Positions 1-11,319 of a DNA stretch of 64,000 nucleotides are shown here, in pieces. Source of the stretch: Stercorarius parasiticus. Lineage: Eukaryota > Chordata > Aves > Charadriiformes > Stercorariidae. The DNA lies in NCBI GenBank assembly GCA_013396915.1, contig VWZL01002577.1:372001-436000 (forward strand). The letters are read 5' to 3'. Both the position numbers and the translations under genes were made by a program. Each line of letters opens with the position of its first letter. The stretch's first letter is position 1. Under the pieces are notes generated by a model. That model had not been told where the DNA came from. It made no database searches and saw only the letters and a program-made list of their open reading frames with translations.

Positions 1-1034
1 TCATCTTGACAAAATTGGCAATTTCCTTTCTATAAGTAGGGCTGTATAAAGGAGAGCAATTTCAACCAGCGAATGTTCCCAGCAGGAGCAAACATGAGGG
101 AAAGTTGTGCAACTTGGTCCATAATGTTTCACTTTTTAGAACAATTCTAAATAGGAAAATAATATTTCGATTAGGATCCAAAGTCCAGGGTCTTCTTTGG
201 GTTGCCATTAAGTATTTTGTAATTAATGGATAGTTTTGTGTCATGCTCAATCTATATTTTATAATGGCTTCTGTTTATACTACATGTATTTACCATTTTT
301 GAGACTTGGCATAATCAAATGCAGCAAAGCTTACAACAGAAATCACAACCTCCAGTTGTATCTGGACTTAAATTGTGTAAAGGTGGCTTATCGAGCAAAG
401 TTAGCTACGAAGTCAGGAGTCAGGCACCCTGGTGGGCTATATCTCCCCAGCCTGCCTGCCTTTGCCATACTCCATTGAGATGTTGGTGGCCCTTGCCTTC
501 AGGATGGAGGATATGCGAGGCAGGATGATAGAAAGGCACATGGAAGCACAGGGCTTTCACAGAGTTCCATTGTCTGTCAGTAGTTATTTAGCATAGCTCT
601 CATAGCTGCAGATGAATAATTTTGGATTTTGTCTCTGTGTATGCACTCTTCCACTCTCACAAGCACCTACATCTCACACACATAATATAATTTATATCTG
701 ATGCATACGAACAAAGAAAGTGCACCTCTTGCTCCTCTGTAGGGATTCCGTATGGATAAGCTTATAGATCTTACCGCATAGATTCAGGAGAAATATTAGG
801 ATTGTCTTTTAATGTTCTTTTATTGGGCTTGTAACAGAAGCACTGTTTTAATCAAGTTAGTGATAAGCATCTGCCATAGAAAAACTACAATTTTTGGCCC
901 AATAATGTAGATTGGAACAGCTCTATAGAGGCCATATAAATCAAAGCTCCTCCCTCTTCAGAGGCTTGGCTTTATCTTAAAAAATGGATAATAAAAAAAA
1001 GTTTTAGTGACGCTAAGCCTTAGAGAAGTGAGGA

Positions 1035-1180
1035 GTTCCCCCTGGGGGTCCCTCATCCCTTCCCTTAGATGGTCCCTCCATGCAGCCATCCCCCGTCCCC
1101 AGCACCGCTGCGGGCAAAGCCGGTCGCCTCAGTGAGGCAGCAAAGCTGGCGCCTGCTCCTGGGGTGCAGGAAAGCCAAGG
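1035..1180. other. Short GC-rich patch
   Basis: This stretch is clearly richer in G and C than its flanks and holds several CpG dinucleotides (for example in the 'ccccgtccc', 'accgctgcggg' and 'gccggtcgcctc' segments). It is far shorter than a normal CpG island, has no TATA or initiator context I can point to, and its open frame on the minus strand (1013-1234, 73 codons) matches nothing I recognise. It could be an old exon, a decayed repeat or a random fluctuation. Confidence 0.4.
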
Positions 1181-3192
1181 CTGGTTAAGCTGTCTGCATC
1201 CGTAGCCAGAAATAAGGAAATAATGAAATTCCAAGTGAGAACAGAATCACTGTGCCATCCCTGCTCCTTGTACAGCTCTATGTGTTATTGTGATGTTACC
1301 AATGTGCAGTGAAACCACTCTTCTCAATTTGAAGGTGCTTTAGTTCCTACAGGAATGACCACTGACAACTCGAGAAAACACAGTAGTGAGGCAAAACTAA
1401 ACTAAGGTTTGGCACAAAAAATCACTGAGAAGTGGGGTAGGAGTGGATGGGCTGTTTGTCATTGTTCCAAGACGTTTAAACAAAGTTTGTAGTAGAAAAC
1501 TTGTTATGGTAAGCAGCTGTTGCACCAGATTGTTTAATCTCATAAATCTCCCGGTTGCTCTGAACCAAATCCAAATCCAAACTATTGAAGTCTGGCTGAC
1601 CCTTCAGTTCTAAGTGTCTGCACCTTGCTCTGTAGAGCCAAGTTTCAAATACGCAGATATTCTATGGAGAAGAAAATGCTAATGCTCTGTGGGTGGGCAT
1701 CAGATACTCGCTGTCTTGATCTGTTAAACCCTTGTTTAACATACAGGAGTCAGATGAACTGTTCATCCCCACGCTCAGCACTGAAGTTCCCTTCATGCTT
1801 CTGGTATTCTGTTCATCTCCAAACACCATGGAGCAGGATGTGGGCAATAACTGCACAGAAAGGGATGCTCTGTGTTTTGATTAGTTTTCAATTAGTTTCC
1901 CTATAGTGCTTTGCTTTGACATTTAAAGACATGACAAAATTAAAAAGGGCACATTTGTCTCCTCCTTCCTCTGCAACTAGTTCATTTTTTTTTAAATTAC
2001 CGTGCTGGCAAGCTTGATCAGAGGGCTAGCTGAAAGTGGAACAATGACACACATTTGGTGAGGAGAAGAAAGCAAGTAGTAGGATGCTGATGTGAAATAT
2101 GCTTTAAAAAATCCTAACAACCACCATGTCTATAAAAAACCATATGTACTTAAGTGCTTAGAACTGGACATGCATTTCATAATACCCTTACAAGGTCAGA
2201 CTTTTGCTTTCACTTGTCTGTCAGTAACCCCAGAAGTGTTTAGTACATGTAAATAAAAGGTGATGTGTGGTGAGACTTTAGAGGGCTGGCTTGTTATCTT
2301 CTCTACAATATTTTTCACACTGTAATAGGGTTTGCTCTCCAGATGCATTGAAGGATACAAGCTGGTATTTAAACATCAACAAAAATAAGCACATATGAAA
2401 TTCTTCTACATTCTTACCTAGGATCCCAAATAATGTAAATAAAGCTATGCTAAATTACATATGAGGAGCTAACATTTTGTTTTCAGTAACTCTTCTATTT
2501 AGATGTCCTATACTTTTAAGAAACAAGCTTGACAATTTGCAGCTAGTGAGACAGAATTCTGGTATTTTCGCTTTTAATAAAAGAATTCTCATGAGAAAAA
2601 AGAACTCTACCTGTGAGATACAATTCCCATTTCTCATATTTCACCTTCTAAATGTCACTTTCTTTTTGTAATGGATTGGGCAGGAAACTCGGCCCTTTCC
2701 TTTGAATGACTCATGATGTAATGTATTTACAGATTAGAAACACAATTTGAGTAATGTACTATACGGCATTAAGTGAGGTTTTGCCCATTCTATCATGTTT
2801 ATCCTAGTGGAAACTTAGCACTACACCACTTGTGCTGATATTAGGGTGTTTAGATCACTAGTGCAGAAAACCTTGTTGAAATTCATATGCGGGTGTACCT
2901 TTCCTTCATGTTAGGAATGTACTTTTTTCACATGAAAATTTTAAATTCATTTACCTGCATATGTCGTTAGTTAAAATTGACCATAAGAAGCACTTTATTA
3001 ATGTCTTAGTTGTAGCTGTCAAGAAGTCCGAGTGACAGACAAGTGCGCATTGATTTTAATGCAAAATAAGCTCTTATCTGCCTGATCTGGAACTAAATAT
3101 GTGCAGAATTGAGCAAGATTCTTCAGTAAACTTGGTGAATAAAGGAGGAACCCTACCATTGGACAAAAGTATGAATGTCCCGTTTGTTGCTA

Positions 3193-3200
3193 ATTTGCAT
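3193..3200. promoter_or_regulatory. Perfect octamer (POU-factor) motif
   Basis: The sequence ATTTGCAT is the exact octamer bound by POU-domain factors. A near-octamer, ATGCAAAA, lies at 3059-3066, and a TGACAG (MEIS/TGIF-type) core lies at about 3033-3038. An exact 8-mer is expected about twice in 64 kb on both strands, so function is inferred only from the clustering and the unusual non-repetitive look of this stretch. Confidence 0.2.
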
Positions 3201-4286
3201 ACTCTGTTGTCTTCTAAGCCATAAAGAGACCATTTAAGTGGTATTTTACTTCAGAATAATGTTTCACATTTTGGGCTTCTGGTGTTCCACCAATGTCAGA
3301 TAGAAAGGATGAAGTCACAGGCCTGATGCCTATAGAAATGACAACTAGCCTGCATGTGAAGTTTTCATTTTCATATATTGATCCTGTTTGCTCACAACAA
3401 GGATATGTCTAGGAGATATGACCATTTAACAGTGTTAGTGGCAGCTAACTCTGGTTAAGTGGCCAATTTCCCTTTATAACAAGTAGTAGAAGATGGTCTC
3501 TCCCAGAGAAGAATTCAGAAAAAGAGGGTCTACATTGCTTGAATTGTCCTAGTGATTTACAAATTGAGCCTCAGAAGAGCTTTTATTCAAGTTAGACATC
3601 TCAAACTTGCTCTAGAGACTCTGCCTGAGTAGGTTTTTCTGCCCTCTCGTATAGGTAAATATATGGCCACTGTCTTTGAAACTGATTCCCTCCAACAGAT
3701 GCCATTATTTTGAGAAAGGGAAAGGAAAAAAAAGCACAAAAGGGTTATAGAAAACCACAGCAGTCCTTAGCTAGGTCAAAAATGGGTGGGTATTTTTGGT
3801 CTATGGAAAGGTGGTTGTCCTGTGGAAGACATTCCCACTGAATGGAAAAGCCTGCTCCACTCTTTTCCTTTCTCTGCATGGGGTTTGTCTTTCAGCCCTT
3901 CAGCCAGGCATCCTACTCCCCCACCAAACCTAGTGCTTTCACACTTTCTATCAAACAAGTGGAGCCACCATATACCCTGCTGCTAATACCTATAATTGGT
4001 CTTGTATCTCAAAAGAGCTCTTGAAAGGAGCAAAGGGAAGACCTGCCATTGCCTTAAGTGAGAGCAACATTACCCTCTAAGGTTAAAACTGGATCTATGG
4101 CAATACCAGCACCAAGGCTTCAAAGGAGTACACTTCAAACAGAACTTTGAACTATTTAAATTTACAGTCACGCATTTTTTTTTTCCCTATTGTAGCAATA
4201 CCCAAAGAGGGAATTTTATCTTTCCTATAATCTTTACTGAAGTGAAATTTTAGAGTTCCTGGGCATGGTCCAGTTCTCAAATGTCT

Positions 4287-4425
4287 GATGCCATTTGAGA
4301 TGCCCTAGGGACCTACCTGGCTCCAGCTGCCAGTTCAAAAGGGCAAGGGTCTCCTGGAGTTCTTGTCTGATATCTGCCACCAGCTTGCTAACATCTCAGA
4401 TCCTTTGGACATCTCAAATGACATC
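4287..4425. repeat. Imperfect inverted repeat, possible MITE or LTR relic
   Basis: The left arm at 4287-4305 (GATGCCATTTGAGATGCCC) is complementary to 4407-4425 (GGACATCTCAAATGACATC) at 17 of 19 positions. Weaker complementarity (about 8 of 12) continues inward through the CCCTAGGGACC and TCCTTTGGAC segments. The spacer of about 100 bp is GC-richer than the flanks and contains 'cagttcaaaagggcaagg'. The layout suggests a non-autonomous DNA transposon relic or the hairpin part of an old LTR. I cannot name a family, and no target-site duplication is obvious. Confidence 0.5.
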
Positions 4426-4439
4426 TTAAGCCTATTTTA

Positions 4440-5631
4440 ACACAGCTGAACTGTGCTAGCCATATGTGTTACGAGATACAAATCTCAATTAACATCTTCC
4501 TTAACTCCACATGGAATAATTTGAGTTTGGATTTGAGCTTTTACAATAAAACCATCTTCAAAATTGGTAGACTGTTTTTTTCCTTAATGTTTTTGGTAAC
4601 TTAATTTTTATGAAGTGTAAATGTGAATCTCTTCATCAATACCTATTTAGCTTTTATGATTTGCCACAAACTATGTATTATTTATATGATTTGTTTACAG
4701 TTTTGAAATTCATGAAGAAACTGTAAGAATAGCCAAAGTTTTGATTGACTCACTCTGGCACATTTATTAATGTCCTTGTCAAACATTAACCTGGAATATC
4801 TTCACTGGGACACAGCCAATAGATCTAATGCACAAACATTTATGATATGTGAAATTAAGCTGAAGGGCTGTGATACGTGATTAATGCACTTAAGTTGAAA
4901 TGTGTCTGCAAACTAAACTTTAATTCCTGGAAAAACAGGATAGAAGCCAAGAGTCATACACTGATGATCTTCTGTTTAATTAAATGAAATACACTGTAAA
5001 GAAAGGTGTTTATAACTTGCTACTGAGGAGTGAGAAAAAGATAATCTTATGATTAAAATCACTGGCCTCCACGTCATGATTTACTTAGTTTAAATTACAA
5101 ATGTACTGCAAGCTCCTCTGTCACGATAATGATAAACAACTGCCGTACTTAATACTTGTACATTTATGGGAGTTGTACCCTGAAAGGACTGTATGTTCCC
5201 TATTTTTTCTGAAGTGCTTATCAGCTTGGTTCAGACTTTTTCCACAGATGCAGCTTGTCTGTTGTCTTACAGGGTCAAATGCCTTTAAGGCTTGGAAAGT
5301 TGCTGGGGGAATGAGAATACCATTTTAGTGCAATTTGGCTGACCACAGTAGAGAGAAACCATGTATTATTTGGAGCATGTGACAGATGACTCTGGTAGGG
5401 TTAGAGCATCCTCTCCTGTCTGGGAAGCATCTTGTGCCTGCCACTCACGAGGCAGTCACAGGGCCACAGCAGGAGGGAGCAAAGCTGATTTGGACAAATC
5501 AAACCAGCTTTTCTTGCACTGAGAAATGATAAATCAGCCACCACAGGTATGAGAGGATGTTCTTTTAGCCTTGTCCTGCAGATCTTTGGAAAAAGTCACT
5601 GACGTTATTAACGGGAAGGTTTGTTGACCAA
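4440..5631. other. Noncoding; upper part resembles conserved noncoding DNA
   Basis: No gene or repeat is recognised. From about 4560 to 4910 the sequence is AT-rich but not simple, and is dense in homeodomain-, POU- and PBX-like words such as 'tgattgac', 'tgattaatgc' and 'ttattaatg'. That is the usual look of vertebrate conserved noncoding elements, though this is inferred from composition alone. The frame at 5101-5328 (75 codons) matches nothing known to me. Confidence 0.35.
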
Positions 5632-5653
5632 CACAGAATCACAGTCACAGAAT
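5632..5653 (-). repeat. CR1 3' terminal short tandem repeat
   Basis: The plus strand reads CACAGAAT, then CACAGT, then CACAGAAT, so the minus strand ends in ATTCTGTG-like units separated by a shortened copy. CR1 elements end in a few copies of an 8-bp unit instead of a poly(A) tail, and the unit is thought to help prime target-primed reverse transcription. This marks the 3' boundary of the element. Confidence 0.85.
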
Positions 5654-5724
5654 AGCCCGAGTTGGAAGGGATCCATGAGGATCATTGAGTCCAACTCCTG
5701 GCTCCATACATGGCAAACTAAAAG

Positions 5725-6060
5725 TTAAAACATATATCTAAGAGTGTTGCTCAAATGCTTCTTGAACACCAACAGGCCTGGGGCCGTGGCCTCTTCTACC
5801 ACTTCACTGGGAAGCTTGTTCCAGTGCTTGACCACCCTCACAGGGAAGAACTTCTTCCTAATGTCCAATCTGAACTTCCCCTGACACAGCTTTAAGCCAT
5901 TCCCTGGCATCCTATCACTGGGCATCAGAAAGAAGAGATCAGAATTTCCCTCCCTGCTCCCCCTTAGGAGAAAGTTGTAGACAACAATGAGGTCACCCCT
6001 CACTCTTCTCTTCTCTAAGCTGAATAAACCTTATATCTTCAGCCTCTCCTCATAAGTCGT
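5725..6060 (-). pseudogene. CR1 ORF2 C-terminal relic with in-frame stop
   Basis: Read on the minus strand this frame gives the conserved C-terminal tail of the CR1 ORF2 polyprotein, downstream of the reverse transcriptase. Recognisable landmarks in order are [26 protein letters not shown], the basic RLDIRKKFF block, VVKHWNKLP and EVVE, then FKKHL. A TAA stop interrupts the frame at 6031-6033, between the ERLK and GLFSLEKRR blocks. After it the frame stays open to the natural stop at 5725-5727. An apparent start at 6001-6003 is GTG and is not a real initiator. The frame is not a host gene; proteins like this are often annotated in bird genomes by mistake. Confidence 0.88.
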
Positions 6061-6085
6061 GCCCGATAGTCCTTCCCACTGCTTC

Positions 6086-9000
6086 CACTGGAAGCAATCT
6101 TCTGCTCTTAACTGCTATATGCTGTCTTGAACATAGAAATCACCATGCTACTATCAGTGTATTTCTTTCCCTTCAAATAATAACTGTCCTAGTAGGCTTT
6201 TAAAAACAGACTGTATACAGCCATTAATGTAGTCTGTTCTGTCGTAAGCCCTAATGAGGCAATGTATACTTAGATGTAAGCGTCTCTTCTTTTCAAAGTA
6301 AATATAGTATTATTTCTAAATAATTTTTGAATTGTGAAAACAGTTATCTCTGGTGGTCATAGTATATGGTTTCCTCTGCTCATTAAATGATCTGCAGCAA
6401 CAGAAAAGAGAATGTAGGAATTCTTAACGCTGCTTCATTACCTCATCTCTCAAGATGGATACAACATTCGAAATATAAATTCCGTAACAGATTTTTTTTC
6501 TGATTAAAAAAATACCCAGTATATTCCCCTAAACAATTTCCTTAATTTAACACAATTTAGTGAGGTTTTGCTGTCTACAAAACTGTATTTTGTTTTACAT
6601 TTGCTATCCAATAAAAATGTTACATGACACTTATTGAGACTATCCATTTCAGCATGACAAAGAATAAACCTGATTTATTGTCCTTGCCACTATTGCTTCT
6701 GAATCTACTTCCCCTTACTTGAGTGTTTTAGAAGAGTTTGCTTAGATACTGGCCAGTCATTTTTTGCTTAATGAATTAATCATGTTGGTGCCAAATAAGT
6801 ATGTAATACACGATTATAGTGTGTAAGATCAACTTCTTCAGAGAGCTAGGTGCTCATCCTTACAGCAAGATTCCCAAGACTCTGACCTGTTTGTCCTTTT
6901 ATGAAACTGAAAACAGCAATTAAAAAAGATTGAAACTCTCCTGTGAAATTGGACCCTGCGGTGAATCTGACCCTTCCAATCAAATTTAGCCTGGATAATG
7001 CAGGACCCAGCTGACTCAGAAAAGGGTGGCATCAATTTAGGCTAGGAGTTATGTTGGTCTGGAGTGTTTCAAGATAATATGTATGTCTTTAGTCTTAATT
7101 CAGTGCAGAGTTTAATAATGATGGAAGTAATTTTCATTAATGAAAAGAAATGTAACATCGTTATCATGGAGTCATTCTTCAAGTTTAAAATGGGGACTTA
7201 AAGTGACATAAACCAAAACGATGAAACCAAAATGTTTCTACTTACAGTTCCATCCAGTGTGAGTACTGACCATAGAAAGATAATTATGAGGCCTAAATGT
7301 ACTACTTTTGCTGGATTCATGTTTGAAATAAAAGATTGACCTTTTTTTTTTAATTATGATTTTTTTTAAAATGCCATCAGATTGTGATAGTCTTCCTTTT
7401 GGTTTAGCAGAAAAGGGAAAAAAAAAATTCAGAATGCTAGTTAATTTCTGTTGGCCAACTTGAGATACCTTTTTGTTATACGTACCTGGAATTATTCGTG
7501 AGGTGGGGCACTGCCTAGTGATGTTGCGATTGCTGACGTTGTAGATTGGCCTTATTGATCTTTAAAAAAGCATGGCGAGTTCACCGTCCTTTACTGTATA
7601 TTCTCCCCAAAAGGCATGGATAGGTTTGAATAATGTAATTACTATATATAACGTAGGATTTACGTCAAATCTGTTTGACATGTCTACCTATTTAAATTAG
7701 TTTCCAGTAATGAATTTATGTTGAACAGCTGTTTCTGTGCTCTTCAAGCAAGGCTGAAGAAATGTAAGGGGGATCTGTACTGCTGCAGCACCACTATCTC
7801 TTTGAAGCCTGCTTTTGAGATATAACCACTGTCACAAAACCAGCAAAAATTGCTACAGCTGTTCTCTGGAGAAAAGCATCCATTTTTTTCAGACTATAAT
7901 TGCCTACAGCGGGTGGGTGAAATACTGATAACGTTGAGATACTGCTATGTTAATAACCAAGGATCAAGGAGAATCCTGGCAAGCTGAGAGAAAATCTTTG
8001 ACAGCACACAGGAACTCTTCTGTGTTCATCTTTAGGTATGGAAAAGCAAAAGACAGGAAATTATATTCCAAGCAAATTAGCTTCAGCCCACTGAAGAAAG
8101 CAGATCCACCTGTGGCTTTAAACATGTTTATTGTTCTTCTATGGGGAGGACAGCTTTGAATTTCTTCCTTAAAACAAAAAAGAATTACTACTACGAAGTG
8201 TTAAACAGCTACTATGTGTATGAAAGTTTTTCTTGAGAACTATTTGATAGATTGGATGTCCAAATTCTCAATGGGTGTGTAATTGAAGGAAGAATTTGGG
8301 TAGACATTTATTTTATTTTCTTAATATTGAGATATTAACGTAAATAACACTACAAAATACCTTACAGTTTAAAATCAGCTAGACTAGATGCTCTCTGAGT
8401 TTAAATTCATTAACATACTGAGGCATTAATACAGACTGGTACCACTAAAATCAACTCATACTTTCACTTAACTCCAAATTCCTGTTTTTAAAGCTAGAAG
8501 AGTTAAATCAGTGTAAAGAGAAGAAGTAATTATTCTTTTGATAATAACTTCTCTACCCCAGAAAAGCAATTTTTGCCTGAAGTAAAAAAAATTGCCTGAA
8601 ATTATGTGCCTCAGACTTGTTGAATTCCTTTGTTTGGGAAATAAATCCTGAAGGAATTTTTGGTAAAGTCAAAATGTTTAAACTTTTATTTGCTTAAATT
8701 TGATATGAAAACAAGAAGGAAATATTTCCCACCAAATAAAAGATTTGACCTGAAAACATTTTCCCCCAATTTCTAGTCTCAGGAGGACACCTCACTCTGC
8801 TTTCCTGAAATACATTTTCTGTCATAGTAATACTTACTTTTCTTGGGTTAAAACTCTGTTAACAAGTACAAACCCCTCCTTACCTGTTCGTATGAAGTGC
8901 ATACCTGTTTACTTTTGGAGAAAAATTCTTACCTTGTGGGTTTTCTTTTTTAAAATCATATATTTCTTACAAGTCAGTTTCCTTAAACTGGCCAAGCCTT

Positions 9001-11000
9001 TTGTTCATTGCTTGTTTCTTTGCTTGGCTACATCTTTTGGGTTGAATTTGTTATTTCTATTTTTTTATTGCAATTTAAGTAGCACTTAGGAAAAATAAAC
9101 ATACACCATGTCTTTATCTTGACCAATCTGTTGAGAGAAATAAACATGTCTTAGGTGCATTATTATACTTTCTACACAGAAATAAAAGTATCTGGAATTC
9201 AAGTTCTGCGAATGGGATTTTTCTGTGTTTTCAGCGGTGATCACACTAGGGTCCCTCCCTGGTTACTTTAGCACACATGGAGGAATTTGGGTAGCTGTTT
9301 CATACTTGCTTCAAAGTCTGTGAAGATATATATGAGTTTATACTCACATTGTGAACTTCCAAGCCTGATGAAAAATTCTGTGAAAGTGATTTAAATACAT
9401 TTCCCACCTTATCCCCTGGTTAGAAACAAAAGCAACACAGCAGATTGGGGAATATATGGCCTGGCGAGCAGCTGCAAAGTCAAGAGACCCAGAACTTGTT
9501 GCTGCATCTCATCCATATAGGGGCCTTGGATTGTTTGTTTCAGCTTCCTGCACGTTTACTCTCCCTTTGCATTCTTTGCCATTTTATCTTGTTAGATAGC
9601 TGGTTCCCAACAGCCCGAGCTCCCCCTTCTTCTGTAGTTAGATGCAGGGTGGACGTTAGGAAACACAAAAATGTGGTATTTAAGCAATGGGACTAGGCAT
9701 TCTGGGCTGTTTGTACTGTCAGTGGAGACAGGCTTGTTGGATTTAACTTCTGGAAATGCCCGTGTCAGAAATCTCCCTCTGTTGATTACACTGAAGTCTA
9801 AGAAAACAACGCAGGAGTAAGAGTTAGCTGTCTAAAGCTAGGTGATCCAGTGTGCTCACTCTCTCTCTCCAGTCTCCACTGGATTCTGCATGCACACATG
9901 TGATGCTGCTAAATATCGATGGGATTTTTCTCCCTCTATTCAGAAAGGGAATAGTTGTAGTAAAATTCTTCACTCCTTTGATTTTGTAGAGAAACCCATC
10001 TTCTAATTTCTGAGCTGTGAGTTTTCTCTGGCAGGCAGAGCACGAAGGGCTGGCTGAGGGATGGGGGTGCGCATCTCAGAATACTTTCTACAAAAAGAAA
10101 AGCAGATGCATTTTCACCAAAAAAAGCACTTCTGTTACATTTTGCATCTCCCCCAGAAATATGGTTCTTCAGCGTGATGTTAGACAGAAATAGAGATTTC
10201 AAAGTATGAGAATATCTTATTTGTGGCTGTGGAGGTTAGCAGGTAAGTGATGCCTTTTCTGCTGTCAGGATTTGAGTTTGCAGTCATTATCTATGCTTAC
10301 GTCCTCCAGATGGTGCTGGCCATATTATAACCTTTGTTTGAATGCACACGTTTTTTACCCTGTCTGTATACTACAAGGAGACTGTCTCTGTGAAAGGTGT
10401 TCTCCAAAATCGGGAGCCCGAAGACCAGATTTTCTGCCAATGTAAAGCTGCACCGTTCCATGGATTTTTACCTCTACTTCAAGTGTGGTCTTATGAATCA
10501 CCAATTACTATCCAATTTGTTGGTGTTCAGACCTGCTTGAGACTGTTGGTATCTAAAGTGGAGCCAGTGTGTGCAAAACTCCTGGTTTGTGTATAGCATT
10601 AGTATTGAAAATATACCATATACTTTGAATTATGAGGCATTGGAATGTGATCCCAAACCTAATCCAAACATTTCCTCGTCCAGCCATCCTGACTTGGAAA
10701 AGTTAATCATAAGGAAATGACTCCCCAAATGGACTCAGCCAGTAGCTGTCCTCTCAATAGGCTATACTGATGGTGTGAGACGTGATGTTGGCAGGACTGG
10801 CTTTACATATCTTAGCGCTCTGACTGAAAGTAAATAGCTCCCTCCTCTTTTTTTTTTTTTGTTGGAACAGGAGAAAATAAAGCAAAGAACGCCAAAAGCA
10901 ACATTGTATTTCAGGTAAACATGCACAGCAGCTAAAGCCTCTTCGATTAGTAAGATGTGCATAAAGGAATAATATTCTCCAACCACCTTCTCTAAAAGCA
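6086..11000. other. Noncoding AT-rich sequence, no gene recognised
   Basis: Open frames reach 88 codons (9936-10202, minus) and none has a recognisable motif. Several poly-T and poly-A runs are present, for example around 7350-7370 and 10850-10861. A pyrimidine stretch near 9857-9880 contains a CTCTCT run. No RNA gene or repeat family was recognised. Confidence 0.6.
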
Positions 11001-11002
11001 AT

Positions 11003-11215
11003 GTGCTTTCTCCTTTCTATTCTTTTCCTCCTTCACATCCCTTTTTCCAGTTCCTGACACTCCATAGTATGGATGGGATTGTTCTTTGTTTCACTTGTGT
11101 CTTGCTTCTCTTCTTATTTCTTCATTTATATCTTGACTCCCTTTTTATTCATTCATTGGGAACTCTGGTTCTGTTTTCTTCTGGTCTCAACCTCTCTGCC
11201 TTTTCCTTTTTTCCC
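11003..11215. other. Pyrimidine-rich block
   Basis: The plus strand is strongly skewed toward C and T for about 200 bp, with repeated TTCCT, CTTCT and TTTCC words and few purine runs. An open frame of 104 codons at 11003-11317 results from this skew: its product is a string of Phe, Leu, Ser and Pro with no domain order. Similar but shorter blocks lie at about 15900-16075 and 18340-18430. Such asymmetry can come from decayed microsatellites or from polypyrimidine tracts near splice acceptors. Confidence 0.5.
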
Positions 11216-11319
11216 ATTCATGGAGTGTGCCTGACCCTCAGATTTTGCCCGTGCACTCATCCAGCCCCAGCTTCAAACACTCCTTTTCCCTCTGCTGAGG
11301 GCATGGAAGATCTCTAGGG

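Larger units (their letters stand above)
1..4250. other. Noncoding AT-rich sequence, no gene recognised
   Basis: I see no exon-like open frame with a recognisable domain and no RNA gene here. Frames of 60-93 codons occur on both strands, as expected by chance. Points of note are the GC-richer patch near 1035-1180 and the motif-rich stretch at about 2950-3215, both listed separately. Confidence 0.6.
5632..6085 (-). mobile_element. CR1 non-LTR retrotransposon, 5'-truncated 3' end
   Basis: This is the 3' end of a chicken-repeat-1 (CR1) LINE inserted on the minus strand. On the plus strand it opens with the terminal repeat and the diagnostic block 'gttggaaggga...attgagtccaactcctg', the complement of the usual CR1 3' untranslated end. 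It continues through the complement of the ORF2 C-terminal coding part and the 'ttctctaagctgaataaacc' and 'cagcctctcctcataag' blocks, then similarity fades at about 6075-6090. It is roughly 450 bp, against several kb for a full element, so the reverse transcriptase and endonuclease domains are missing. Severe 5' truncation and lack of an obvious target-site duplication are normal for CR1. The copy is diverged and inactive. The 3' edge is fairly sure; the 5' edge is uncertain by about 20 bp. Confidence 0.94.
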
